Notes: generated by a model from the sequence alone, not told the origin. A DNA stretch of 8,050 nucleotides from JAICJJ01 sp039809985 (GCA_039809985.1 JBDHWC010000123.1:1-8050); one strand, 5' to 3'. Counted from the first letter of the stretch, positions 1 to 5,606 are shown. Translations and numbers: made by a program.

Positions 1-154
1 GCGGGGCCTGGGTTGGCTCGGCCGGCGCCTGCGTCGGCGCGGGGACCGGCGTGCCCGACTGGGCCAGCACCGCGGCGGCGGGCAGCGCCAGCCCGACCGC
101 CGCGAGCAGGGCGACCAGCACGAGGCCGAACACCGATGACGTGAGTCGGCGCAT
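1..154 (-). CDS. Exported protein, N-terminal fragment (signal peptide plus Pro/Thr-rich linker)
   Basis: The minus strand opens with ATG at 154-152, preceded by GGAGGT (complement of 161-166) at a 6-nt spacing, and stays open for 51 codons to the window edge. The peptide begins MRRLTSSVFGLVLVALL: a basic start, a hydrophobic core at about residues 9-24, then LPAAAVLA followed by QSG. That is a Sec signal peptide with likely cleavage after Ala31 or Ala28. From residue 32 on it is low-complexity and rich in Pro, Thr, Gln and Ala (PVPAPTQAPAEPTQAP), a linker typical of surface or cell-wall-associated proteins. The functional domain lies outside the window, so its role cannot be named. It is transcribed divergently from the SDR gene at 316. 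The start and export signal are seen directly; the extracytoplasmic location is inferred from them. Confidence 0.75.
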   Translation of the reverse strand, partial: MRRLTSSVFGLVLVALLAAVGLALPAAAVLAQSGTPVPAPTQAPAEPTQAP

Positions 155-181
155 GGGGAAACCTCCAGACGTTCCGGCGGC

Positions 182-209
182 TGCGACGCGCACCATGGGT
201 ACCGTCGCA
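182..209. repeat. 7-bp inverted repeat in divergent intergenic region
   Basis: TGCGACG at 182-188 is the exact reverse complement of CGTCGCA at 203-209, with 14 nt between the arms that include CCATGG. It lies 28 nt upstream of the minus-strand start at 154 and about 107 nt upstream of the SDR start. It could be an operator or a hairpin in the minus-strand leader. Short inverted repeats are common by chance at this GC content, so this is only a candidate. Confidence 0.2.
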
Positions 210-302
210 CGCGACCGCCGCAGAATCAAGGGAAGCGGCCCCGGCTGGCGCCCGCGGGCGGCAGGCCGGAAACTAGCGACCGGCAAGCAGCGTGCCGCAG
301 CG

Positions 303-308
303 AAGGAG
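303..308 (+). promoter_or_regulatory. Ribosome binding site that sets the SDR start
   Basis: AAGGAG lies 7 nt upstream of GTG 316-318. The longer in-frame start at GTG 292 has no comparable purine-rich motif upstream and would add eight residues (MPQRRSTT) with no counterpart expected in the family. The GTG at 316 is therefore preferred. Confidence 0.7.
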
Positions 309-315
309 CACGACG

Positions 316-1104
316 GTGGGCAAAGCGAACGGAGGGCTGCGCGGCCGGGTCGCGCTCGTCACCGGGGCGACCCGGCTCGGCGGCATCGGGGCGGCCACCT
401 GCCGCGCCCTCGCCGCCGCCGGGGCCGACGTCGCCTTCACCCACTGGCGCGCCTACGACCGCAACTTCCCGTGGGCCGGGCAGGTCGACGAGCCGGCGCG
501 GCTCGAGGACGACCTGCGCGCCCTCGGGGTCAACGCCGTCGCGATCGAGGCCGACCTCGCCGACCCGGAGACCCCCGAGCGCCTGCTCGGGGAGGTCTGG
601 GACCGGGTCGGCCCGCTCCGGATCCTCGTCAACAACGCCGCCCACTCGACGCGGGACGGGTTCGCCAAGCTCGACGCCGCCACCCTCGACGCCCACTACG
701 CGGTCAACCTTCGGGCCACGGCCCTGCTCTCGGCCGGCTTCGCCCGCCGGCACGACAGCAGCCCCGGCGGCCGGATCGTCAGCCTCACCTCCGGCCAGTC
801 GCTCGGGCCGATGCCGGACGAGCTCGCCTACGCCGCCACCAAGGCGGCGGTCGAGGCGCTGACGACCAGTCTCGCCCCGGCCCTGATGCCGCTCGGGATC
901 ACGGTCAACGCGGTCAACCCCGGCCCGACCGACACCGGCTGGATCAACGACTCGCTCGCCCGCGCCCTCCTCCCCCACTTCCCCTCCGGCCGCATCGGCA
1001 CCCCGGAGGACGCCGCCCGCCTGATCGCGTGGCTCGCCTCCGACGACGCGGCGTGGATCACCGGGCAGGTGGTCAACTCGGAGGGCGGGTTCCTGCGCGG
1101 CTAG
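316..1104 (+). CDS. FabG-like short-chain dehydrogenase/reductase (3-oxoacyl-ACP reductase family)
   Basis: This is a classical SDR of 262 aa, the usual length, expected to be a cytosolic NAD(P)H-dependent oxidoreductase. The Rossmann glycine motif is TGATRLGGIG (residues 16-25), with the variant spacing seen in a FabG-like subgroup. NNA follows at 106-108. The catalytic tetrad is complete: Asn131, Ser159, Tyr172 and Lys176 (YAATK). The C-terminal segments NPGPTDTGW (201-209) and ITGQVVNSEGGF (248-259) are typical of SDR proteins annotated as 3-ketoacyl-ACP reductases. The segment after strand 2 (THWRAYDRNFPW, 42-53) is longer than in housekeeping FabG and resembles, from memory, a Bacillus-type FabG paralogue. 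It sits 146 nt upstream of fabD on the same strand, so a role in fatty-acid reduction is plausible. SDR substrates cannot be read from sequence, and a stand-alone carbonyl reductase is an alternative. Confidence 0.92.
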   Translation: MGKANGGLRGRVALVTGATRLGGIGAATCRALAAAGADVAFTHWRAYDRNFPWAGQVDEPARLEDDLRALGVNAVAIEADLADPETPERLLGEVWDRVGPLRILVNNAAHSTRDGFAKLDAATLDAHYAVNLRATALLSAGFARRHDSSPGGRIVSLTSGQSLGPMPDELAYAATKAAVEALTTSLAPALMPLGITVNAVNPGPTDTGWINDSLARALLPHFPSGRIGTPEDAARLIAWLASDDAAWITGQVVNSEGGFLRG

Positions 1105-1148
1105 CCGCCCGCGGCGGGCCGTTCCGGCGGCTTTCCATGCCTGCCGCG

Positions 1149-1157
1149 TGGTAACAT
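1149..1157 (+). promoter_or_regulatory. Possible extended -10 promoter upstream of fabD
   Basis: TGG-TAACAT fits an extended -10 (TGn followed by TAnnnT) in an otherwise GC-rich stretch between the SDR gene and fabD. No convincing -35 hexamer lies at 16-18 nt, though extended -10 promoters need one less. It would start transcription near 1164, leaving a leader of about 80-90 nt before fabD. If real, fabD-fabF can be expressed independently of the SDR gene. Confidence 0.3.
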
Positions 1158-1250
1158 CGCCCATTGGTGCGCCTCGCGGGTGCGAGCGCCCCATGGCGTG
1201 CCCGGGAGAGCACGGGGCACGCCGCGCCGCGATGCTCGGGGATGGGGTCC

Positions 1251-2222
1251 ATGTCGTCCGCGCCGAACCTCGACGGGAAGGTTGCGCTTGTTTTCCCGGG
1301 GCAGGGGAGCCAGTTCGTCGGCATGGGCCGCGCCCTCCACGACGCGTCGGCGGCCGCCCGCCGCGTCTTCGAGCAGGCCGACGCGGTGCTCGGCTTCCCG
1401 CTCACCCAGCTCTGCTTCCACGGCCCGGCCGAGGAGCTCGACGACACCCACAACACCCAGCCCGCGATCCTGACGATGAGCATCGCGGCGCTCGAGGCGA
1501 TCCGCGAGAAGGTCCACCTCAGCGGCGGCGAGGTGCAGCCGGTCGCCGTCGCCGGCCACTCGCTCGGCGAGTTCTCGGCCCTGGTGGCGGCCGGGGTGAT
1601 GGAGTTCCCGGAGGCCCTCCTCCTCGTCCGCGAGCGCGGCCGCCTGATGAAGGAGGCCGGCGAGCAGAACCCGGGCGGGATGGCCGCCGTGATCGGGCTC
1701 GACGACGAGCAGTTGCTCGCCCTCTGCCGGGAGGCCGAGTCGGCCGGGATCATCTCCGTCGCCAACGCCAACTGCCCCGGCCAGACCGTCATCTCCGGCG
1801 AGCTCGGCGCGCTGCAACGGGCGATGGACCTCGCCGTGGCCCACGGCGCGCGCAAGGTCGCCCGGCTCGGCATCAGCATCGCCTCCCACTCGCCGCTGAT
1901 GGCCCTCGCCTCGACCGGCCTCGGCGAGCGGCTGAAGGGCATCCCGCTGCGGGCCCCGCAGGTGCCGATCGTCGCCAACGTCTCCGGTCTGGCGATCACC
2001 ACCGTCGAGGACATCCGGGCCGAACTCGCCCACCACGTCGAGCGGCCGGTCAACTGGACCCGCTCGGTCCGGGAGATGGTCAACGCCGGGGCCGGCACCT
2101 TCGTCGAGGTCGGCCCGGGGCAGGTCCTCTCCGGCCTGATCCGGCGCATCAACCGCGAGGTGACCGTGCTCAGCCTCGCCGACTTCGGCCTGCCCGAGGA
2201 CCGGCCGGCCCGGACCCGCTAG
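1251..2222 (+). CDS. fabD: Malonyl-CoA:ACP transacylase (FabD)
   Basis: FabD moves malonyl from CoA to the phosphopantetheine arm of acyl carrier protein, supplying the extender unit for cytosolic type II fatty acid synthesis. The 323-aa product carries the family signatures: FPGQGSQ (15-21), NTQPA (68-72), the nucleophile elbow GHSLGE with Ser104 (102-107), the carboxylate-binding Arg near 129 (RERGR), catalytic His213 in SHSPLM, NVSG (243-246) and VEVGPGQVLSGL (286-296). Its length is close to the usual 310 aa. The start is uncertain. ATG 1251 gives a normal N-terminus (MSSAPNLDGKVALVFPGQGSQ); ATG 1242 would add three residues, and the frame is open back to GTG 1164. None of these has a strong Shine-Dalgarno sequence, only G-rich runs. 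fabF follows after 30 nt, consistent with one transcript. Confidence 0.96.
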   Translation: MSSAPNLDGKVALVFPGQGSQFVGMGRALHDASAAARRVFEQADAVLGFPLTQLCFHGPAEELDDTHNTQPAILTMSIAALEAIREKVHLSGGEVQPVAVAGHSLGEFSALVAAGVMEFPEALLLVRERGRLMKEAGEQNPGGMAAVIGLDDEQLLALCREAESAGIISVANANCPGQTVISGELGALQRAMDLAVAHGARKVARLGISIASHSPLMALASTGLGERLKGIPLRAPQVPIVANVSGLAITTVEDIRAELAHHVERPVNWTRSVREMVNAGAGTFVEVGPGQVLSGLIRRINREVTVLSLADFGLPEDRPARTR

Positions 2223-2236
2223 ACAGCCATCGCGAC

Positions 2237-2243
2237 GGGAGGG
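2237..2243 (+). promoter_or_regulatory. Ribosome binding site of fabF
   Basis: GGGAGGG lies 9 nt before the GTG at 2253, in the 30-nt gap after the fabD stop. It supports the GTG as the true start, in agreement with the canonical N-terminus MKRVVVTGVGAVTPLG. Confidence 0.7.
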
Positions 2244-2252
2244 ACGAACGGC

Positions 2253-3488
2253 GTGAAGCGGGTGGTGGTCACCGGCGTCGGGGCGGTCACCCCGCTCGGC
2301 ATCGGCGTCGAGGCGTTCTGGGCGGGGATGACGGCGGGGCGCTCCGGCGTCTCCCGGATCACCCGCTTCGACACCGCCCACCTGCCGGTCCGGATCGCCG
2401 GCGAGATCGCGCCGTTCGATCCCAAGCAGTTCATGGACGCCAAGGCGGCGCGGCGGATGGACCGCTTCGCCCAGTTCGCCGTCGCCGCCAGCCGCGAGGC
2501 GCTCACCGACGCCGGGCTGGTCATCACCGACGACAACCGCGACCGGGTCGGCATCGTGATGAACACCGGCGGCGGCGGGATCGAGACGATCGAGACCAAC
2601 GTCGTCGCCATGGAGCGGCACGGCCCGGGCCGGGTCAGCCCGTTCCTGATCCCGATGTTCGCGCCGAACATGGCCTCGTCGCAGGTCTCGATCACCTTCG
2701 GCATCAAGGGCCCGACCCTGACCATGCTGGCCGCCTGCGCCGCCGGCGTGCAGGCGTTCGTCGAGGGGGTCCACTTGATCGAGCGGGGCGACGTCGATGT
2801 CGTCGTCGCCGGCGGCACCGAGGCCGGGATCACCCCGGTCGCCATTTCCGGCCTCGCCAACATGGGCGCGCTCTCCAAGCGCAACGATGACCCGGAGCGG
2901 GCCAGCCGCCCGTTCGACACCGGCCGCGACGGCTTCGTCTACAGCGAGGGCGCGGCCGTGCTGATCCTCGAGTCGGAGGAGCACGCGGTCCGCCGCGGGG
3001 CGACGGCGATCTGCCGCTGCGGCGGCGGCGCCTACACCTCCGACGCCTTCCACATCACCGCCCCCGACCCCACCGGCAACGGCGCGGCGACCGCCATGCG
3101 CCGCTCGCTGGCCCGCGCCGGCGTCGCCCCGGGCGACATCCAGTTCGTCGCCGCCCACGCCACCTCGACCCCGCTCGGCGACATCGCCGAGACGCAGGCG
3201 ATCAAGCTCGCCTTCGGCGACCACGCCAAGCGGCTCGCCGTCTCGGCCAACAAGTCGATGCTGGGGCACCTGCTCGGCGGGGCCGGGGCGGTCTCCGCCC
3301 TCGGCTGCGTCCTCGCCATCCGCGACGGCGTCGTGCCGCCGACGATCAACCTCGAGAACCCGGACCCGGAGTGCGACCTCGACTACGTGCCGAACGTCGC
3401 CCGCCGGCTCGAGGTGAAGGCCGCGCTCGCCAACGGCTTCGGCTTCGGCGGCCAGAACGCCTGCGCCGTCTTCACCCGCGCCGACTGA
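2253..3488 (+). CDS. fabF: Beta-ketoacyl-ACP synthase II (FabF)
   Basis: FabF performs the decarboxylating Claisen condensation of malonyl-ACP with an acyl-enzyme to extend the chain by two carbons. The 411-aa length is typical. N-terminal and C-terminal thiolase-fold halves are both intact: VVVTGVGAVTPLG at the start, nucleophile Cys162 in LAACAAGVQAF, His302 in AAHATSTPLGD, Lys334 and His339 in NKSMLGHLLGG, and the glycine-rich FGFGGQNA loop (396-403). This Cys-His-His set with its Lys marks an elongating KAS I/II enzyme and excludes FabH-type enzymes (Cys-His-Asn). HATST and GGQNA differ slightly from the common HGTST and GGTNA but are within the family's range. The gene is immediately downstream of fabD, which makes its donor substrate. 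No acpP or fabH lies nearby. Confidence 0.96.
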   Translation: MKRVVVTGVGAVTPLGIGVEAFWAGMTAGRSGVSRITRFDTAHLPVRIAGEIAPFDPKQFMDAKAARRMDRFAQFAVAASREALTDAGLVITDDNRDRVGIVMNTGGGGIETIETNVVAMERHGPGRVSPFLIPMFAPNMASSQVSITFGIKGPTLTMLAACAAGVQAFVEGVHLIERGDVDVVVAGGTEAGITPVAISGLANMGALSKRNDDPERASRPFDTGRDGFVYSEGAAVLILESEEHAVRRGATAICRCGGGAYTSDAFHITAPDPTGNGAATAMRRSLARAGVAPGDIQFVAAHATSTPLGDIAETQAIKLAFGDHAKRLAVSANKSMLGHLLGGAGAVSALGCVLAIRDGVVPPTINLENPDPECDLDYVPNVARRLEVKAALANGFGFGGQNACAVFTRAD

Positions 3489-3580
3489 CCGCCGCCCCCT
3501 GCGCCGACTCGGGGAGACATCCGGCGGAAAGCGGCAAGGCACCTCGCGGCCGGGCTCGCTGGGACTCCCTCACCCCCCAG

Positions 3581-3610
3581 CCCCCTCTCCCATTGCGATG
3601 GGAGAGGGGG
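3581..3610. repeat. 13-bp perfect hairpin in left repeat arm, possible fabF transcript end
   Basis: Positions 3581-3593 pair perfectly with 3598-3610 around a TGCG loop, giving a C-rich then G-rich stem of 13 bp. It starts 93 nt after the fabF stop and could end or protect the 3' end of the fabD-fabF mRNA. There is no T-run after it on either strand, so it is not a classical intrinsic terminator. Confidence 0.45.
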
Positions 3611-3700
3611 AGAAACTGATCCGAGGGAGGGCCAAGCCCTCCCCCGGACTCCCGGGTTGCCGCGGCGCGGCCCCATTCCGATTGGCACCTATCCCTGTCA
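3595..3700 (+). repeat. Tandem repeat unit, copy A
   Basis: Copy A runs from GCGATGGG to CCCTGTCA, and copy B repeats it at an offset of 110-111 bp with about 80% identity by hand alignment. It includes the hairpin GGGAGGGC-CAA-GCCCTCCC (3625-3643) and the block CCCGGGTTGCCGCGGCGC (3651-3668). The left half of its first hairpin extends back to the terminal inverted repeat at 3565. Confidence 0.8.
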
Positions 3701-3704
3701 GCAC

Positions 3705-3811
3705 GCGATGGGCGAGGGGGAGCACGTGATCGGGGGGAGGGCCAAGCCCTCCCCCAGGCCCCCCGGGTTGCCGCGGCGCAGCCGCTTCCCAACGGATACC
3801 TGCCCCTGTCA
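3705..3811 (+). repeat. Tandem repeat unit, copy B
   Basis: This is the second direct copy, with the same order of blocks as copy A and one extra C near 3761. Its central hairpin is stronger: ten perfect pairs, 3733-3742 with 3746-3755, around the same CAA loop. In place of the C-rich left arm it carries CCCTGTCAGCAC (3693-3704), which matches the reverse complement of part of the copy at the right window edge. Confidence 0.8.
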
Positions 3812-3812
3812 A

Positions 3813-3907
3813 GGCAACCCGGGCCCTTGGGGGGAACTTGGTTCCCCCCAAATCACCTACTCCCCCTCTCCCCTCGCGAGGGGAGAGGGGGCTGGGGGGT
3901 GAGGGAG
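3813..3907 (-). repeat. Inverted repeat unit, copy C
   Basis: Read on the minus strand, this copy follows the same block order as copy A: C-rich arm, palindromic hairpin, AG-TAGGTGAT spacer, CAA-loop hairpin, then CCCGGGTTGCC (reverse complement of 3813-3823). The central hairpin is 3827-3837 paired with 3841-3851, eleven perfect pairs around TTG (CAA on the minus strand), with a stem sequence unlike that of copies A and B. Confidence 0.75.
3862..3891. repeat. 30-bp perfect palindrome, possible 3' end of the protease transcript
   Basis: Positions 3862-3876 are the exact reverse complement of 3877-3891, centred on TCGCGA. It lies about 75 nt beyond the protease stop codon in the direction of transcription. 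The palindrome can form a very stable stem in RNA or extruded DNA. No T-run follows it on the minus strand, so any termination would be hairpin-driven or factor-dependent. Confidence 0.5.
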
Positions 3908-3965
3908 ACCCAACGGGCACGCCCGCCAGGGACGAACCCCCCGGTCGCCCGCCGATCGCGCCCGG

Positions 3966-4865
3966 CTACTGCCAGACCGAGGCCGCCCGCACGAAGTCGT
4001 TGATCTCCGCATTGCTCAGTCGCGTGTAGACGCCGGGGTACTTCTTCTGGGCGCAGCCGTGGCCCCAGCTGACGATCCCGACCTCCACCGGGCCGTTCGG
4101 CGTGTCGGCGAAGAGCGGCCCCCCGCTGTCCCCGAAGCAGGAGTCGCGGGTCGGGTTCTTCGCCCCGGCGCAGAGCATGCTGGCCGAGAGGTACGACCGG
4201 CCGTACGACTTCTGGGCCGCGCAGACGCTGTCGGCGTAGACGCGGACGCCAACCTCGTAGAGGTCCTTCGGGTAGTCCCCCTTCTGGTGCAGCGAGCCCC
4301 AGCCGGAGACGGTCACCGCGTCGCCGGCGGCCTCGTACTGCGTGTCGCCGCTGCCGACCAGCGCGATCGGGTGGTAGTACTCGGCCGGGATCGCGCTCGC
4401 CAGCACCACCACCGCCGCGTCGTTCGCGGTCTGCCGCGGGTTGTAGGACGGGTTGACGTGGAGCGCGAGCGCGTCGATGACCACCCCGCCCGTGCCGTCG
4501 AGGTTGTTGCGCCCGACGAGCACCTGCACCTTCGCCGCGTCGTTGCCGTACAGGCAGTGGGCTGCGGTCAGGATCGCCCGCGGCCCGATCACTGAGCCGC
4601 CGCAGAACTGCCGCTGGTAGGGCGACTTCTGCTCCGTCGCACTCGGGTCGTAGCGCAGCAGCGCGGCCATGAACAGGTTCTGGCCGTCCGGCACCTTGTG
4701 GCCCCGCACGATCTGCGGCGTCACCTTGCCGTGGTCGCCCTTCCCCTTCGCCGCCGCCGGCAGCACCGCCGGGAAGGCCACCCCGATCAGCAACGCGACC
4801 AGCGCCAGCCATCGCCACGCCGCCGCGCCGCGCCGCCGCCCGGTCCCCGTCGACCTGCGCCCCAT
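3966..4865 (-). CDS. Secreted trypsin-like serine protease (S1 family)
   Basis: This 299-aa chymotrypsin-fold endopeptidase is predicted to be exported and to cut after Arg or Lys. Residues 1-39 form a signal peptide: basic GRRRGAAAWRW, hydrophobic core about 20-35, and a cleavage site after LPAAA. A short propeptide (40-51) precedes the mature start IVRGHKV at Ile52. The triad is complete: His103 in TAAHC, Asp149 in NDAAVVVL and Ser247 in GDSGGPL. Asp241, six residues before the serine, matches trypsin Asp189, and the pocket glycines in SWGHGC and PGVY are present, so trypsin-like specificity is expected. Cysteines 88-104, 215-232 and 243-271 match the three conserved disulfides. ATG 4865 is chosen because GGAGG lies 10 nt upstream and the signal peptide begins there; the frame is open to 4979. 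The residue before Ile52 is Gln, not Arg or Lys. Confidence 0.93.
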   Translation of the reverse strand: MGRRSTGTGRRRGAAAWRWLALVALLIGVAFPAVLPAAAKGKGDHGKVTPQIVRGHKVPDGQNLFMAALLRYDPSATEQKSPYQRQFCGGSVIGPRAILTAAHCLYGNDAAKVQVLVGRNNLDGTGGVVIDALALHVNPSYNPRQTANDAAVVVLASAIPAEYYHPIALVGSGDTQYEAAGDAVTVSGWGSLHQKGDYPKDLYEVGVRVYADSVCAAQKSYGRSYLSASMLCAGAKNPTRDSCFGDSGGPLFADTPNGPVEVGIVSWGHGCAQKKYPGVYTRLSNAEINDFVRAASVWQ

Positions 4866-5192
4866 CTCGTCACAGCCTCCGCGCGGCGACGTCGACCGCG
4901 TGTCGCGCCGCTCCCGAACCGAAAACCCCCGGACTGTACGCGATCGCCCGGCCATTGTGGTAGAGCCCGGCGTTCGCATTCAGGTCGTCCTGCGCAACAC
5001 GGCCCGCGGGCACGCCCAGCCAAGGCAGCGGTCCGTGAGCCGTCGTCAGGCCCCGTTGGACATCGCCACTGCTTGTTCCCCGCAGGAACCCGAGCCAAGC
5101 GCGCTCGCCACGGTCGCCCGCCGCGCCCAGCGTGCCGCGACGGGAGGCGGCTCCGCCCCCGTTCGCAACCACCATCGAACGGCGGTCCGCGC
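4866..5192. other. Intergenic region upstream of the protease gene, no gene seen
   Basis: These 327 nt lie between the membrane protein stop and the protease start. Frames crossing the region are Arg/Ala/Gly-rich shadows without family motifs or ribosome binding sites. A short hairpin at 5143-5160 (GGCGG-CT-CCGCC core, extended by a G-U pair in the minus-strand RNA) lies about 33 nt past the membrane protein stop and might help end that transcript. It has no T-run. The protease promoter is presumably here, but I see no convincing -35/-10 pair on the minus strand. Confidence 0.5.
4876..4880 (-). promoter_or_regulatory. Ribosome binding site that sets the protease start
   Basis: GGAGG on the minus strand lies 10 nt upstream of ATG 4865-4863. 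It supports this start over the upstream in-frame ATG at 4979, whose extra 38 residues are Arg/Ser/Thr-rich and would bury the signal peptide. Confidence 0.6.
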
Positions 5193-5606
5193 TCACACGA
5201 ACAGCAGGAGCAGCATCCCCCAGAACGCCGCGGCGAAGACCACGACGTACCGCCAGTCGAACTTGAGCCGCTCCGGCACGCGGTTCGGCGTCGTCGCCAG
5301 CGCCAGCCCGGTCAGCAGCGGACCGGCGAAGCCGACCAGGCCGAGGCCGAACAGCCCGATCGCGGCGACGCCCCACGCCGTGCCCCACGCCGCCCAGAGC
5401 AGACTGATGCCGACCGCCTGACCGCGCGCCGGCAGGAACGTGCCGGCCAGCGCCAGCAGCGCGGGCAGCGTGGCGACGATCCCGAACGCGCGGTTCGGGT
5501 GGCCGTCCTGCGGCCACCAGCCGACGGCAAGCAGCGCGGCGGCGGCGAGGAGGGCAAACAGACGGTCGAGCTGGGGGGTGTCCAAGCCCCTGCTTTCCGT
5601 GTTCAT
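5193..5606 (-). CDS. Small polytopic membrane protein of unknown function
   Basis: This 137-aa protein is mostly hydrophobic. Likely membrane segments are residues 16-31 (LFALLAAAALLAVGWW), 41-58, a long apolar stretch 65-103 that could hold two helices, and 121-137, which ends the protein (FWGMLLLLFV). That gives four or five helices. A short polar loop (TPNRVPERLKFDWRY, 106-120) precedes the last one. ATG 5606 is supported by GGAGG 7 nt upstream; the in-frame extension to 5777 is Arg-rich and unlikely to be translated. I recognise no family. Its start overlaps the stop of a possible 33-codon ORF (ATGA at 5606-5603). It lies between GrpB and the protease on the same strand but is separated from both by more than 300 nt, so it is probably its own transcription unit. 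Confidence 0.75.
   Translation of the reverse strand: MNTESRGLDTPQLDRLFALLAAAALLAVGWWPQDGHPNRAFGIVATLPALLALAGTFLPARGQAVGISLLWAAWGTAWGVAAIGLFGLGLVGFAGPLLTGLALATTPNRVPERLKFDWRYVVVFAAAFWGMLLLLFV

Larger units (their letters stand above)
3560..3912. repeat. MITE-like intergenic repeat block with 32-bp terminal inverted repeats
   Basis: The outer arms 3560-3591 and 3881-3912 are reverse complements at 31 of 32 positions; the single mismatch is 3564/3908, and 26 bp (3566-3591 with 3881-3906) match without error. Between them lie two tandem copies (from 3595 and 3705) and one inverted copy (3813-3907) of a related unit rich in hairpins. No ORF in the block has protein-like composition, and no transposase or clear target-site duplication is seen. 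The block fills most of the gap between converging fabF and the protease gene. It could be a non-autonomous mobile element, a REP/BIME-like palindromic family, or a bidirectional terminator built from repeats. The repeats are seen directly; the function is inferred. Confidence 0.8.

Noticed and set aside
1097..1108. 12-bp palindrome GCGGCTAGCCGC over the SDR stop codon
   Set aside because: It is short, and the flanking Gly codon, TAG and C-rich trailer explain it; no loop or T-run suits a terminator.
51..1194. Long plus-strand frame at 51-1154 and minus-strand frame at 226-1194 across the SDR gene
   Set aside because: Both are Arg/Pro/Gly-rich, lack motifs and ribosome binding sites, and overlap a well-supported SDR gene.
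1101..3542. An 813-codon open frame on the minus strand, antisense to fabD and fabF
   Set aside because: Its product is Asp/Gly/Arg/Ala/Val-rich without any domain, and it mirrors the codon structure of fabD and fabF. It is a GC-driven shadow. The same holds for the minus-strand frame at 1073-2152 and the plus-strand frame at 1148-2890.
3581..3610. Hairpins in the repeat block as standard intrinsic terminators
   Set aside because: The stems are strong but no T-run follows on either strand, so they are reported as hairpins and not as confirmed terminators.
3560..3912. Repeat block considered as a CRISPR array
   Set aside because: The repeats are long, GC-rich, only two tandem plus one inverted, diverged, and lack unique spacers of regular length. 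No cas gene is present.
3853..5517. Alternative frames over and upstream of the protease gene (3853-4818 and 4870-5517 minus; 4669-5421 and 4698-5681 plus)
   Set aside because: The products are low-complexity, dominated by Arg, Ala, Gly and Pro, and overlap the real protease and membrane protein genes.
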